Of a stretch of DNA of 64,000 bases, positions 22,960-33,916 are shown in pieces. Each line of letters starts with the position of its first letter. Within the stretch, counting starts at the first letter, position 1. Origin of the DNA: Trichostrongylus colubriformis (lineage: Eukaryota; Nematoda; Chromadorea; Rhabditida; Trichostrongylidae); contig OZ022257.1 of the NCBI GenBank assembly GCA_963978905.1, forward strand, positions 31,325,274 through 31,389,273, written 5' to 3'. The notes beneath the pieces were generated by a model. The model was not told the DNA's origin. It did no database searches and was given only the letters and a program-made list of their open reading frames with translations. The position numbers and the translations under genes are program-made.

Positions 22960-24200
22960 ATTACCGCAACGACTATCTTGCTCCCATCACCTCTGACCTA
23001 CCCTACCTCTTCAGACCATTTGACGATCTTCCCGACTTCCGATAGTTGCTTGGTCTTTCCGATCTTTCTGACCTCGAACGATCATAATCCGATGGGGCCG
23101 TGCGGCGCTGAAAAACCGAATTTTCAACTTACACACATGCCTTTAATGTAGTGTCAAAATGATATTATTCATTCGCTCGCAGTAAATACGCGTGAAACTT
23201 TGCATGCGGCCCACATTAAGCAAGTTCATTAATATATAAGTACCAGAAAACTCATTTTCCCGTGAACGATTCCTTCAATCGATAGGTGCTTAGAACCGCC
23301 AACAGTATATAAGGGCTGGTAAGGAAGCATCAAAAAGCAAGTCACTAAATCCGTTGCTCTTTTCGAGTCAACGGTGGTGGATTGATGCTCATATGTGCTA
23401 TGTGAAGTGAGACGGGGACATCAACAGTACGTGATCCAAGCCGATAGCAGCTGAGAGAACATAGGAGGCGAGAATTTCTGAAAGTCACAAAGTCTTTCGA
23501 GCTTTCCGGCTGATCGTGGAATGCTGCTATGCGAAGGAGTTATGTGTGTTGGTAAGAATACATCAAAGATGAGCAAGCTGAGCTGATGACATATGATAAG
23601 AATTGGTAAGGATTATCGAAAAGCATAGTTCGCTGATCACGTTTCGGTTTTCTGGCTGATAGTGTTCATCCTCGTGGATGTTGTATCGTGGGGGGGGGGG
23701 GGGGGGGGAGGGAGTAGCACTTGAGTAATGGTGACTGCTTGAAACTGATAACGATTATTAAGGGCTGATGAGAGTAACTAACATGTGAGTAAGAATCCTG
23801 TGCACTGCTAAATACTACAATATGATCATTGTAGCTGGAGTGTCTGATGATCAGTGTCACCGCGTGAGCATGATTCGCGCTGCAGCAGCAGTCATACTCT
23901 GATGTCACCTGCAACGATGTCTCGACCACTAAAATAGCTCCTTCCTAATGGTGACGTCCGTCTTCTAATATTCTGATCTGCATTAATGATCAGGGTTCAG
24001 ATTGGTAACATTTGCGACAGGTGAACCATTTTCTAGCGCAGTACCAAAGGCAACAAACCGTATAAGCCGTCGGGCTATCTAAAAGTTCTAGTAAGCTATC
24101 TAGAAGTTCCAGTAGTACTCCATTTCCAGAAAACTGACAAGCATTAGTAAGAACCAAATAGATTGAACGACAACATATGGGATTAGTTGCTCAGGGAGTG
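22960..24200. repeat. degenerate GATAAG-type repeat units with poly-G run
   Basis: Several degenerate units recur with GACGGGGACATCAACAGTAC, GATAAGAATTGGTAAGGATT and CTGATAACGATTATTAAGGG motifs, comparable to the ~145-bp unit on its reverse strand. A run of about 19 G lies at 23691-23709, followed by a G-rich stretch. Conservation is too low to count units. No host exon recognised. Confidence 0.4.
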
Positions 24201-24209
24201 GACGAACTG

Positions 24210-24650
24210 TTAGAGCACCACTTACTTTGTTTCGGTTTGTGTGTCGGTCTGTATGTTTTTCCGTTCGCAAGTGAGTGCTTGTGATAGATGATGAGGGAAC
24301 TTGACCGGTCTAAGGGGGAGAGGCTGCTGATGTGTGATGGAGTATTGCTGCGATGGCATCTCCTACTGATATAAACACCGAGACTGTGTTCGTCGTCATT
24401 CTGCGGTGTGCTGACGTCTCACTATGTGTCAACACACGGAATGGTATACCGGTATGTTGGGTTGTCGGAGCAGTGCCCTTTGAACTAGACCGATCAGAAA
24501 AGATAATTGAGTGGATGAAAATGATTGCAATTGCTACAAGTCATGGTCGGCTCAGCTATCATCATGTGCGAAGAGGGCCAGAAACGCGTGGTGAGCATTA
24601 CCATCGGGGGGCAGTAGCAGAACGCTAATTTCTATGACTAATGTTTGACA
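24210..24650 (+). repeat. dispersed repeat, copy 1 (pairs with 41405-41795)
   Basis: Shared phrases with 41405-41795, same orientation: a GTCGGTCTGTATG-type run, CGTCATTCTGCGGTGTGCTGACG (here split by a few changes), CATGGTCGGCTCAGCTATCA, and TTTCTATGACTAATGTTTG. It appears to be another end module of the GATAA-rich family. The 91-codon open frame in it (24353-24628) is not conserved in the second copy, so I do not call it a gene. Confidence 0.5.
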
Positions 24651-24754
24651 CCAATAGGTACTCTCCATGAAATGATCCACACGGAAGCAAACCCATACGG
24701 TTTTGGCAGAGTCAACATTGCAACATCATCAACACCTCGTTCCTTCTTCAAACC

Positions 24755-25340
24755 TTATTGGTTATTGGACCTAGTGTTACCCTAAAAGCTTGGACAGCGA
24801 AGGTGGATCGCGAAGAATGAGGGAGTATGCACTCACACTGGGTTCCCTTTCAGTCATCATCGCATACACGATCTTGAAAATGTAAACTCCTGCGACCACC
24901 ACTCCAATTACAAACAAAATCTGAAATAAACTCGAACTTTGTGATTTTCTTCCATAGCCGGTTGTGCTTACTTTTTTAACGCCCCATATTGATGTTTATG
25001 TATGCTACGTTACATAGCGATGATTTGTTGTCACATTAATGCATTTTCGATAAATAGTTCGAAGCCGATATTGCACTCACCCAAAAAGGGTTTCAACTGC
25101 CTCAATTCCCCATGGAACTTTGAAGATTGAGTCGTAGACGGATCGATAAGATCCGAATACTGATTGTTACTGTGAAACCAAAATTGCAAAATGCCATAAT
25201 GAAGGAGAGGTCAAAATTTACTTGCCACGCTTCATTACGAGGTACTTTGTCATTAGCACTTCTAACAGCGAACTCGCAACGGTCATCGTAGGTCTCTTGT
25301 AGTATCCCGGGTCTGTAGGCCGAAGTCGTGGGCTTGCTTT
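24755..25340 (-). CDS. part of a host gene with a membrane-spanning exon
   Basis: Minus strand, 5' to 3'. Exon about 25340-25222 has the protein-like frame AYRPGILQETYDDRCEFAVR, then SANDKVPRNEAWQ, with donor CAA|GTAAAT. Exon 25169-25081 has acceptor GGTTTCACAG and donor TTTTTGG|GTGAGT. Exon 24920-24837 is bounded by TTTATTTCAG and AGT|GTGAGT and is exactly 28 codons in phase 0: ILFVIGVVVAGVYIFKIVYA then MMTEREPS. A possible last exon 24781-24755 follows (acceptor CTTTTAG, eight residues, TAA). The 28-codon exon is a classic membrane helix with a short charged tail, suggesting a single-pass or C-terminally anchored protein. Phases of the first two exons do not join cleanly, so one boundary or exon is wrong. 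Family unknown. Confidence 0.45.
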
Positions 25341-25639
25341 CTGCCAGTGCGGGTTTGATGCATTTTGTGCTTCATCGTCAGTAAGTACTTCTCTTTCGCT
25401 CCTGCACTTTCCTTGTATTGGCACCTATTCGCACTCATCATTTACCTGCGCATTCTGTGAGCAACATTTCTGCTTCACACACTTCTTTGCTCTATTTCTG
25501 TGTAAATTGATGCTGATACTGATACAACATTAAGTCGGTTTCACTTAATTCTCTAATGTTGAAAATCGCTGCCAAATTCAAGTGATTGATTTGTTAGCCC
25601 TTATCAGTAAAGTGGCAGTGTAAATGACGGGTGCGAATA

Positions 25640-25960
25640 AGTGCCAGTACAAGTGGAAGAGGAGCAGTTACTGACAATGAAACACAGTCGGCACTGGCGA
25701 GGAGTAGACTCACAATGTACGCCTACAGATCCGGACCATTATCAGTGAGCCTCGACGGCCGCTCCTGGCTCGGCAATAGCCATGCTGATGACAAAGGGCC
25801 TCGCCAAGGAAGCATCGCAAGCAGATTTGACCCCGTCTAACTCGTTTCAGAGTGGCATTTTGCAATTTTGGTTTTCACAGTTATAATCAGTAATCGGATC
25901 TCTATCGATCAGTCTAGGTCTCAGTTCATGGTTCCATCGGAAGCCGAAATTTTCCTCGGT
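25640..25960 (+). pseudogene. inverted degenerate copy of the neighbouring gene segment
   Basis: Plus-strand sequence here matches the minus strand of 25440-25110 across both an exon and the following intron and exon start. Examples are GGCATTTTGCAATTTTGGTT followed by the TTCACAG acceptor, and the TCGGATCT...ATCGATC block. The residues recognisable from the exon include AYRSGPL and DDKGPRQ against AYRPGIL and NDKVPRN. The copy has lost the reading frame in places. The two arms are separated by about 200 bp, so the gene end has been duplicated as an inverted repeat. Confidence 0.55.
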
Positions 25961-25972
25961 TAGAGTCCTGAT

Positions 25973-25974
25973 AT

Positions 25975-26045
<71 letters not shown>
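25973..26045. repeat. (ATTT)n microsatellite, about 18 units
   Basis: Uninterrupted TTTA/ATTT tetranucleotide run of roughly 73 bp directly right of the inverted gene copy. Confidence 0.98.
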
Positions 26046-27018
26046 TACACTGATCCAGAGCGCCAAAGGTATGCTAAGGAGCGATATAAGCCAGTAGAGA
26101 AGGTAACTGAAATCGAAGTAAGTTACCAATATCAGTCCGCCTTGTATTCACATCTTAGAAGTATAAATGAGATACTATTATAGATCCATTTTCAAAAGTG
26201 TGCTTCATGAGTGCAGTGTAGCCCTTATCCATTACATATTAGCCAGCAACCACACCAGTTAACCATGGTGTCTCATTCCAGTAGGAGTTATAGAACGTAG
26301 TCGGCACTATGGTACACGGGTATGCCAACCTCCCACGTGGAACCGACTCGTCGGCTACTGGCGTATAGAACGGAAAATAAATAGACGGCTGGGCTTACAG
26401 TCAACAAGGAGCCTGACAGGAATAGATTGACAACGATTAGCGCCAGATGAACGAATTAAAGCGAACCGAAGATCCATATCTTAGTTCGAAAAAAACAATG
26501 AAATTAAAACTAGTACAATTATATAAAAATAGTGCGAGGGAATGACCGGAGGCAGCTAAATCGTCCCAAGGAGCAATAGATAGGGGGCATCTGTATACAG
26601 TACACACACGGATATGGTTACCGGTACTGGGCACGAAAGATGGAGAGTGTCGGTCCGCCCTCAACGGTCCGATTCTCAAGTATTATGTCCGTAAAAACCA
26701 AGTTCCCCAACGTAGAAGTGGTTGTACAGTGTAGACAATTTGTGCTATAAAGCGTGAGCTACCTTTAGAGAGTGGGGAATTAAGAGCTGAGCCAAACGAC
26801 CTGAGACGGAGGTGGAACTGCATCTAATTTCTACCAAAAGGCCGTTGGAAAAATGAGGCGTGAGTCATACCGCTGTTGAGAAGCAAGGAATCCCATGGAG
26901 TGGCGGAGTGAACAGGCGCAATTCCATTTGGAATAAAAAAGTCGGAGAATCTTCACGCGACAGAGAAATCGCAGAGTGTAACACTCACAGTGTGACACGA
27001 TTGGAGTTAAACTAAAGT
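26046..27018. other. no recognised gene
   Basis: A short frame at 26437-26679 (80 codons, minus) has no motif. I see no TIR pair, array or RNA structure. The stretch ends at the 3' tail of the RTE element beginning at 27019. Confidence 0.45.
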
Positions 27019-27058
27019 TTTTTTTGCTTTACTTAGATACTTAGATGGCCCGTCTTCA

Positions 27059-29117
27059 CTAGTTGTGCTTGCCCCAACACGATTTCCATTCGGTTCGTTC
27101 TTTCGCGATCGTCATCCAGCTCGTTCGTTGACTTGGTTGGTGGCGACCACGAGAATCAGCCGTTCTGGAATTTCTCATTGGTTTAACGTGTTCAACGAAC
27201 ACATCTCCCCATCTTTTGGGAGGTCTTCCGCGGGGACGTGGACAATCCCAGGGGATCCACTCCACTGTTCTTCTTGTCCACCTATCGTCTTCTCTCCGCA
27301 TTATATGACCGGCCCATCGATGTTTGGCCATCGATGCGTATTCCGCAGGGTCTCGTAGACGAGACATCTGCCTCAAATCGGAGCTGCGAAGCCCGGCACG
27401 ATATTGAGATAGCCGGGTGTACTTCAGAAGACATCTCTCGAGTGCTCTGTGAGTCACCTGCAAGGACTTCGCCGTGGCTGACGTATCAGGCCACGTCTCG
27501 GCAGCGTAACACAGAGCAGGAAGGACTGTCGAGTCGAATAGACGGGCGCGTAGGTCAGGATCCTTTAGCTGGTCGGTGGCCTCTTTAATAGACCCGTAGG
27601 CTGACCATGCAGCTCTCCTTCTTCTGTCAAGCTCTTCCCTCATCCCTCATGTCGTTGTCCATGTTCATGGAACGCCCAAGATAGACGTACGACTTCGTTT
27701 CGGTGATGGGAGAGCCGTCGATTTTGACATTTCCTCCATCGCACCAGGCGTTCTTCATGAACTGTGTCTTCACCAGATTGATCCGCAGTCCGATCTTACT
27801 TCCGGCTTCGTTCAGCTCTCGGAGCATCGCCTCTGCTTCATTGGTACTACGCGAAAAGATGACGATGTCGTCTGCGAAACGAAGGTTCGAGAGGAATTTT
27901 CTGTCCACACATATGCCCTTGTCGTCCCAGTCGAGCGACTTCATCACCCACTGCAATGCGGCAGTGAACAGCTTCGGCGAGATGGTGTCGCCTTGCCTAA
28001 CGCCCTTTCCGATGGAGATGTTGATTGGGCGTTGGAAGAGCTGTATTGTCGTAGATCAGCGGTGGTAGCAGTCAGCCAGTGTTCGAATATAGGACGCGTC
28101 CACTCCTTGGTCGACCAACGCAGACAGGATAGCATTCGTTTCGACGCTGTCAAAGGCCTTTTCGTAATCGACGAAGGTTAGGACGAGGGGAAGATGGTAT
28201 TCCCTGCAGACTTCAATGGCCATCGCAACGGTTTGAATGTGGTCTATGCAGCTGAATCCCTGACGGAATCCAGCTTGTTCGTAAGGCTGGGCCTCATCCA
28301 ATGTGCGCGATATTCGCGTTAGGATGATCTTCGTGAAAAGCTTGTAGAGCACGCTAAGCAAGCTAATCGGTCGGTAGTTGCGAAGATCATCCCTGTCACC
28401 TTTCTTGTGCAAGATGACAGTGCGCGAACTCCTCCACTGATCCGGGATCCGCTCCTTCTGAAGGTAGGACGTCATATGTGCCGCGAGTAGTGAGTGCAGG
28501 ACGTGGTTTCCTGCTCGGAGAAGATCGGCAGAGATCTTCTCTGGCCCTGGAGCCGTGCCGCTCTTCATACTCCTAATCGCGACTCGCACTTCAGACGGAA
28601 AAATCCTTAATGGTGTTCCACCAGCGGGGATGTCTGGATCTGGCAGGGGTAGTGTGCAACGGAACAGATTGGTGTAGAACCTCTCCGTGATTTACTCCAT
28701 CTCGTAACGGGAAGTAGTGACAGTTCCGTCTTCAGTTTTCAATGATGATAGCGGAATACTCAACTCGTTGAGGTCCCGACGGCACTTCTTCAGACTTCGT
28801 CTTTCCTGCGCCACCTCTAAAATTTTTCTCTTCCTGTACTGTGCAAGATCCTCCTGTAACGCATTTCTGCAACTGACATTGATTACCAGTCGCTCGAGAT
28901 GAGTTGCATTTGGATCCAGCCTCAAACTTCTCCTCCTTTCAAGCAGCGTCTTGGTGTTCGATGAAATCCGATCGCTTCTGCTTGATTGTTGAAGACATGC
29001 AAGATCAGCACAGGTTTGCAATCCTTTGAGAGGCGGCTCGTAGTCTTCGGCCGAGTCCTCCACGACTCGCCAGTCATAACGGGATAGTGCCTCGTTCAGA
29101 AGGTTTTCGTCATACAC
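27059..29117 (-). pseudogene. RTE linker, reverse transcriptase and C-terminal domain
   Basis: The linker helices lie at 29117-28692 (NALQEDLAQYRKRKILEVAQ). The fingers and palm lie at 28589-28056: GTAPGPEKISADLL, VILHKKGDRDDLRNYRPISL, AGFRQGFSCIDHIQT, and VDYEKAFDSVETN with the first catalytic Asp. GKGVRQGDT follows in another frame near 28010. The active site LRFADDIVIFS (YxDD equivalent) is at 27870, and KTQFMKNAW near 27760. The C-terminal region at 27643-27059 includes LPALCYAAETW, a W-A-G-H-I-M-R segment and WGDVFVEH. The reading frame is broken in at least four places, so no complete protein is made from this copy. Confidence 0.88.
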
Positions 29118-30130
29118 GACTTGCTTCCTCCCCTTCGGTCGGTGACAGGTGTTCTTCTCCAGTCGAGTGTCGAACCTGATTTTGGCCCGAAGAAGGCGAT
29201 GATCGGATCCAGAAAGATGGTACCACGGAGGTGTCGTAGAGGCACCATCTTCTGTTTGTTAGAATGTGGTCGATCTCAGCATGAGTCGTGCCATTGGGTG
29301 ACTCCCATGCCCAGCGGCGGTGTTCCTTCTTCTCAAACAGCGAATTACCATGGAAGAGACGTGCTGCAGACATGAGCTCAACGAGACGACTTCCGTTGTC
29401 GTTCCTATCGCCTATCCCGAATTTTCCGATCCTATGTTCCTCGCTGTTGCCTTTTCCTAACCTTGCGTTGAAGTCACCGACAACGAATTGGTAGAAGGAC
29501 TTCTCTTTGCGGATGACTTCTTCCAGGTGTTCATAGAACGCATCCAATTCGGAATCGTCAGCTGCTGCGTGTGGTGAGTAGCAGTTGGTGATTGAGATGG
29601 TCTTCTGATGCGGTGGATGAAGGCGTAGCGGCTAGACGAGGAGACAGAATCTCGTGAGAGTCGACGTGGCGGTCGACAGACGGGTGCACGACAAATCCAA
29701 CGCCTCCGACATTCCGCGACGGGATCTTCTCTCCACGGATAACAAGAGTCCCGTCGTTGAACTGTCGCACGTCGGTTCTTCTGCTCTTTGTTTCTTGTAG
29801 CGCGATCACATGGAACTTGATGCGAGTCGCAGCGTCGAGGAGAGCGTGGAGATCGGCGTTGGACGAGACTGTTCTGGCGTTGTAGGTGCAGAGCATGAAG
29901 CAGTCTCCGTGCCGTGTACGAGGTGTGTCGTCATTGTCATGGTCCAGAATCCATGACGTCCTGCGCAACCCGAGATTTCTTCGCCTCTCACCGGTTGTCA
30001 TACCGTCCGACGTCGGAGACGGCAGAGCCCGGTGTGCGGGGTACTGAGGCTGTTTTTCTGCTGGTTGAGCGTTTTGTTCCCTGGTGTCCTGACGAAGCGT
30101 TGCCAGCGTTGCCGCAGGCCCCTTCCTCAA
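29110..30130 (-). pseudogene. RTE apurinic-type endonuclease domain
   Basis: The frame from 30130 reaches [20 protein letters not shown] (first conserved motif), [13 protein letters not shown] (catalytic E) and [13 protein letters not shown], with a frame break at about 29560. The next frame (29547-29110) holds [13 protein letters not shown] (catalytic D and N), [20 protein letters not shown], and a segment leading to GSDHRLLRA in a third frame near 29190 (catalytic SDH). This nuclease nicks the target strand to prime reverse transcription. All catalytic motifs are readable. The breaks look like single-base indels, some in or near homopolymers. Confidence 0.85.
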
Positions 30131-30671
30131 CCATCGAAATAGAGGGAAGGGGGGGGGGGTCCGCTCTTGGCTAGGACTTTACTCCTTCTCAGCATGGTTG
30201 AACCTGCCAGGAGCATTTGCTGAAGCAAAAGACTCCCGCTGTGCATCGCAGTCCAGTCCCTTTGCCACCCACTCGCCACGATGAGGCGTCGGACCGTCGA
30301 GGGGTTTTTTTTTGCTTTTACACCCATAATATAATAATCGAAAGCACTGGCTATAGATCTGCGGTAAAATTCAAACAGGAGTCTTCAGTTCATTTCAGAA
30401 AGCTGAAGTATTCAGAGTTGAAAAAAAGGAAACACTCAGTAACAAGCATTTACTCTTATGTATAGAAAAGTGTAACGTTTATCCTAACTGCGAACACTTC
30501 GAGCATGTTCTAAGTTGGGGTAAGGGTATCTACGGAAGTTCCTTCACTCTGATTCCATTCAAAATCGCCATATTGCATCCAGTACTCGAACAGAAACACA
30601 AAAAGAACTTAAAATCTCTTTGTTCTAAAACGAAAATCGAAAATCGGAAATATGAGAGGTAAGAAGAGTAG

Positions 30672-31096
30672 TTAGTCCGAACAATCTTTCAACAGTTTTC
30701 TGCAGAAATGAGGGCAGCCTAGAATTTCGCCCAGGGTTGACTTGCTTTCCGCTCTGCGTCTCCGATATCGTAACCTTCGCCGGTTCAATATCGAGGCTGA
30801 GGCGACTCCGTCTGAATTCCCGGATTTCTGATGGGAAGAAACCGAGGAATATACGAAAAGATGTATCTCTGCCATATTGTGATTTGCTCGAAACGAAGCA
30901 AGTTGCTCTTAGCGCATAAAAATAATAAGGGGGTAGAAAAAGTTCGAATTCTGAGTGCAGTTTCTTTAAGGAAGAAAAGGCTAAAATGCACTGGTTTATA
31001 GCTTACCGCTGCCAACACAGATACTACTTTTGTAACATCCATCCATCTTGCAGCCATAGTTTGCGGCCTGTTGTGCTGCAACGATACGGACTGCAT
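30672..31096 (-). CDS. speculative two-exon small secreted/polybasic peptide gene
   Basis: Minus strand: exon 1 from an ATG at 31096 (or 31057) reads MAARWMDVTKVVSVLAA and ends at GCG|GTAAGC (31007). A 179-bp intron ends CTTCCCATCAG at 30828. Exon 2 in matching phase 0 (30827-30672) encodes KSGNSDGVASASILNRRR, a dense RYRRRR stretch, then a segment ending GCPHFCRKLLKDCSD and a stop. A short hydrophobic-leaning start plus a tetrabasic site followed by a cysteine-containing C-terminal peptide resembles a peptide precursor. However, a different frame of exon 2 (reading EIREFRRSRL, then QVNPGRNSRLPSFLQKTVER) is equally protein-like, so this may instead be an exon of a larger gene. Confidence 0.22.
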
Positions 31097-31171
31097 ATAG
31101 TGTTGTAGAAGACATCGACCGATTCAAATATGAATACGAGAGGATTTCCAAAAAAGCGCACATCCTCTCCT

Positions 31172-31228
31172 GATTGCTGAAGACCTATTTATGTGCACAT
31201 GGTGCACATAGGTAAGCCTTCAGCAATC
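31172..31228. other. strong short hairpin
   Basis: GATTGCTGAAGACCTATTTA is mirrored by GGTAAGCCTTCAGCAATC, with TGTGCAC/GTGCACA inner arms and a three-base loop. About 27 bp pair with two or three mismatches. The loop is too small for a typical pre-miRNA. It could be a tiny MITE or a structured element. No transcript evidence exists. Confidence 0.6.
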
Positions 31229-31734
31229 TGCGAAGATTCCAAACTGAGGACAAAATAGTCCGAGGTGCTACCGCTGCCAACACGAGGTTGATGTGGAACC
31301 ATTATTGGCCTGACGCTTCGACCTTCTCGTCTTCTTCAGAGGCCCAATTCCACCAGCGGAGCAGCAGGTCACGCCTCAGTCACATCTGTCAGTAAGGGGA
31401 ACAAAATCAGTCGACAACTATGCCGAGGTTCCAAAAAGGGAGAAAATGGGAGCTACAAGTGAGAGAGTTTTTTCTTCCTTCGAGAACACAAGGAAAGGGA
31501 TACATCGGGGAATACAGTCGCAAAACTTAGAATTCCTTGGTGGATGAGTTGCACAGATAGACCACCTCACACGCATGAGCATGAATTCAGTGAAGTTGCA
31601 AGCAAAACACCTATTCCGCGATGCTCCAACTCGATACGTATTTTCCCTTTCAGAAAATCTCATGTCTCCGCAAAATTCACGATTTTGCCTTTAAAATTCC
31701 GCGAATTCCGCAGTTCTCCCAACGATACGTATTT

Positions 31735-31787
31735 CATAATTCCAACAATTCTGCAACTCCGCAAATTCCAAAACTATGAACGCTGCC
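31735..31787. repeat. solo end of the Harbinger-like foldback family
   Basis: GCAAATTCCAAAACTATGAACGCTGCC ends here exactly as at the right end of the 53519-54626 element and is followed by TAA, the kind of 3-bp target site seen there. Degenerate AATTCCGCAGTTC-like units precede it, but a matching left terminus was not found. Confidence 0.5.
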
Positions 31788-31830
31788 TAACCAGCAGTTC
31801 TTACCACTGTGTTGATGTGACTTACTAGTA

Positions 31831-32574
31831 TTAGGTTGGTGCAATTGAAATTGCCGTTTCGGCCACCCTTCTAAAAGAACGTGTCTTTGCCCAAGACGCT
31901 TCGTTTGATACTTTAGTGTGGTATACCGATTTGAAGCTTGAGAGCCGGCCTTTACAGCTGTGCCACTTGTTTTTTCAAAGCACTCCATCTAATCGTTTTT
32001 CAGACCTTTAAAATGCTAGTGGAAAAAAGTCAAGTTCGAGCTATTTTGTTCTACGAATTCAAACTTCGTCGCAACGCAGCGGAAACAGCTCGAAATATTA
32101 ATGAAGTTTTTGGAGAAGGAACGCTCAACGACCGTACAGCATCGAAAGCTTCAGGTGCTCCGACCAAGTTTAACTAATCGAAAGGGACCCATACTCCTAC
32201 ACGACAACGCGAGACCACACATCTCTCGCATGACCTTGGAAAAGCTAAACGAGCTAGGTTACGAAACCCTACCACACCCAGCCTACTCCCCAGACCTCTC
32301 CCCCACGGACTACCATTTCTTCAGACATCTCGACAATTTCCTGAAGGAGAAGGTCTTCAGCAATCAAGGAGCTGCTCGATCTGCTTTCGAGGATTTCATT
32401 GCTTCCAAGAATCTTGATTTTTATGCTAGCGGTATGAGCAAACTTGTTTCTCGTTGGGAAAGATGTGTAGAATGTAAAGGGTCTTATTTTGACTGATAAA
32501 CTTTATTTGGTCATGAGATATGTTGATTTGAAGAATAGCTGTGGCAAACGGCAATTTCAATTGCACCAACCTAA
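31831..32574 (+). mobile_element. 744-bp internally deleted mariner
   Basis: The termini TTAGGTTGGTGCAATTGAAA at 31831 and its complement ending at 32574 have TA on both sides. The element keeps the transposase start and end but has lost about half the gene between. It is therefore a non-autonomous derivative whose ends look intact. Confidence 0.9.
32012..32496 (+). pseudogene. mariner transposase with central deletion
   Basis: N-terminal piece at 32012-32140: VRAILFYEFKLRRNAAETAR followed by NINEVFGEGTLNDRT, the paired helix-turn-helix start. After the deletion, a shifted frame resumes at the second catalytic region: GPILLHDNARPH (second Asp). YSPDLSPTDYHFF (third catalytic Asp, intact) follows, then the end FYASGMSKLVSRWERCVE and YFD. 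The first catalytic aspartate (VDEKW region) is missing. In the intact family this enzyme cuts at TIRs and inserts at TA. This copy cannot. Confidence 0.85.
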
Positions 32575-32655
32575 TATTATAGCTTCTAACTTACTTGCAC
32601 TTTATTCACACTCATTCAATACAAAGGGCTTGTTATGTAGGTCTAACGTGTTATA

Positions 32656-33180
32656 TTAGGTTGTCCGGAAAGTTTTCAGACTAAATGCATGGTAGGATTC
32701 AAAACAACATATCTTTGTCACCCGATGTTGTGAGCGGACCCAACTTGAGGGATTTGTGTTTCATGTACGGTATTTGTACCTGTCAGCAGCATGTGCGACA
32801 TATCGTCTCCTGTCCTCAGTAGTGCCTTCGCAATGGATGACAAGAAGATGGTCTACCGACCAGTTCGGCTGCTCTGCCCGATCCGCGAACGAGGTCCATC
32901 GCTTTCTGCAGGCAACAAGAGAGGAGCAAGATCCCTGCCGCTCGACGTGCTTCTACTGGTACCACAAGTTCGTCAACTGTGACGATTCGCTCAAGAAATT
33001 TCGACCACAAACATAGAATAAACGCCTCGTGCTCGCTATCTGTGGGGTTCGACCTGACCTTTCTGTACACCAACTTCAGACCTTACGAACACTCCAAAAT
33101 CCACGGTACACGGTGTTACTAAAGTTGCTAACTACACAATGTTTCCCGATTTCAGTCCGAAAACTTTCCAGACAACCTAC
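32656..33180 (+). mobile_element. 525-bp mariner-type element with transposase N-terminal relic
   Basis: The left terminus TTAGGTTGTCCGGAAAGTTT at 32656 is preceded by TA. The right terminus GAAAACTTTCCAGACAACCT ends at about 33180 and is slightly decayed (CCTAC). The interior has a plus-strand frame with NEVHRFLQATREEQDPCRST then CFYWYHKFVNCDDSLKK, matching the second helix-turn-helix and the W/F-x-x-F-x-x-G-D-x-S-L linker of mariner transposases. The catalytic region is deleted. Confidence 0.75.
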
Positions 33181-33916
33181 GAAATCTACAGCTTGCGTAG
33201 AAGTAAATGTATGTCCTCATAGCCGTCTGTTTCGACAACTTTACTACAGTCCCTGATGTAGTAGACAGATGAACGATGGAACAAATACATTATCATGAGT
33301 CTACCTAATTGTAGCCAGTGATAGTGTCTTAGAGCAGCACATGATCCATGAATCCATTCTTGTAGATACAAAGCTTACCTAACCGACCGCTACCTGCGCG
33401 CTTAAGCAACTAATTGATCACTGCTGTCAGCTTTGAAATGAATCCCATCAACTAACTATCACTTGATTATAGCTTTGTGTTGTAATCCTGAACATCAACA
33501 AATTTGCACACTTGAGTGCCGGCCTGCCTTTGCATGTGTCTTCATTGAAGGCAGTGATAGGAAAAATTCGGACGAAATGTGAAAAAAGTGGTGAATATGA
33601 CCGACGAGATGATCAGTAATACGGTGGTGAAGAAAAAACGGAAGTGAATGACCAGAAACCCCAAAAGTAGGTTCTGAGACTGCATCACGGTCCCAAAGAG
33701 TTTTGGTGGTTCTTCCTTCTGGTGTGCTCTTACTGTATCATAAGTTATTGTGCTACAATTTACAATCATTCAATACAGCAGATTACAATACGTACATACT
33801 TGAGTTATCTAGTCTCCAACGACGACATTGCTTGAGCTCGCTCCTATGGTTTCCCTTTCTTACTTCCCATGATTTCTCCCCTCCTTGTGTAGGTCCGCGA
33901 GGGCAAGCAAGAAATA
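33181..33916. other. no gene called
   Basis: A minus-strand open frame of about 80 codons at 33505-33747 (including TLWDRDAVSEPTFGVSGHSL) reads moderately like protein. An overlapping frame is hydrophobic. Neither has convincing splice signals on both sides, so no exon is called. Confidence 0.35.

Larger units (their letters stand above)
27019..30330 (-). mobile_element. RTE-type retrotransposon, nearly full length
   Basis: On the minus strand the element starts near 30330, where the leader frame includes STVRRLIVASGWQRDWTAMH. It then runs through endonuclease, linker, reverse transcriptase and C-terminal domain to a stop at 27059. The 3' end has AAGTATCTAAGTAAAGC followed by an A run at 27019-27027. 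Length of about 3.3 kb and domain order match RTE elements. The protein-level sequence is continuous when frames are followed, so this copy is far younger than the one at 11.7-15 kb. A C/G homopolymer at 30149-30159 lies at the first frame break. No target duplication was established. Confidence 0.9.

Noticed and set aside
23691..23709. Poly-G run as a possible quadruplex regulator
   Set aside because: A single homopolymer in degenerate repeat DNA. No gene nearby to regulate.
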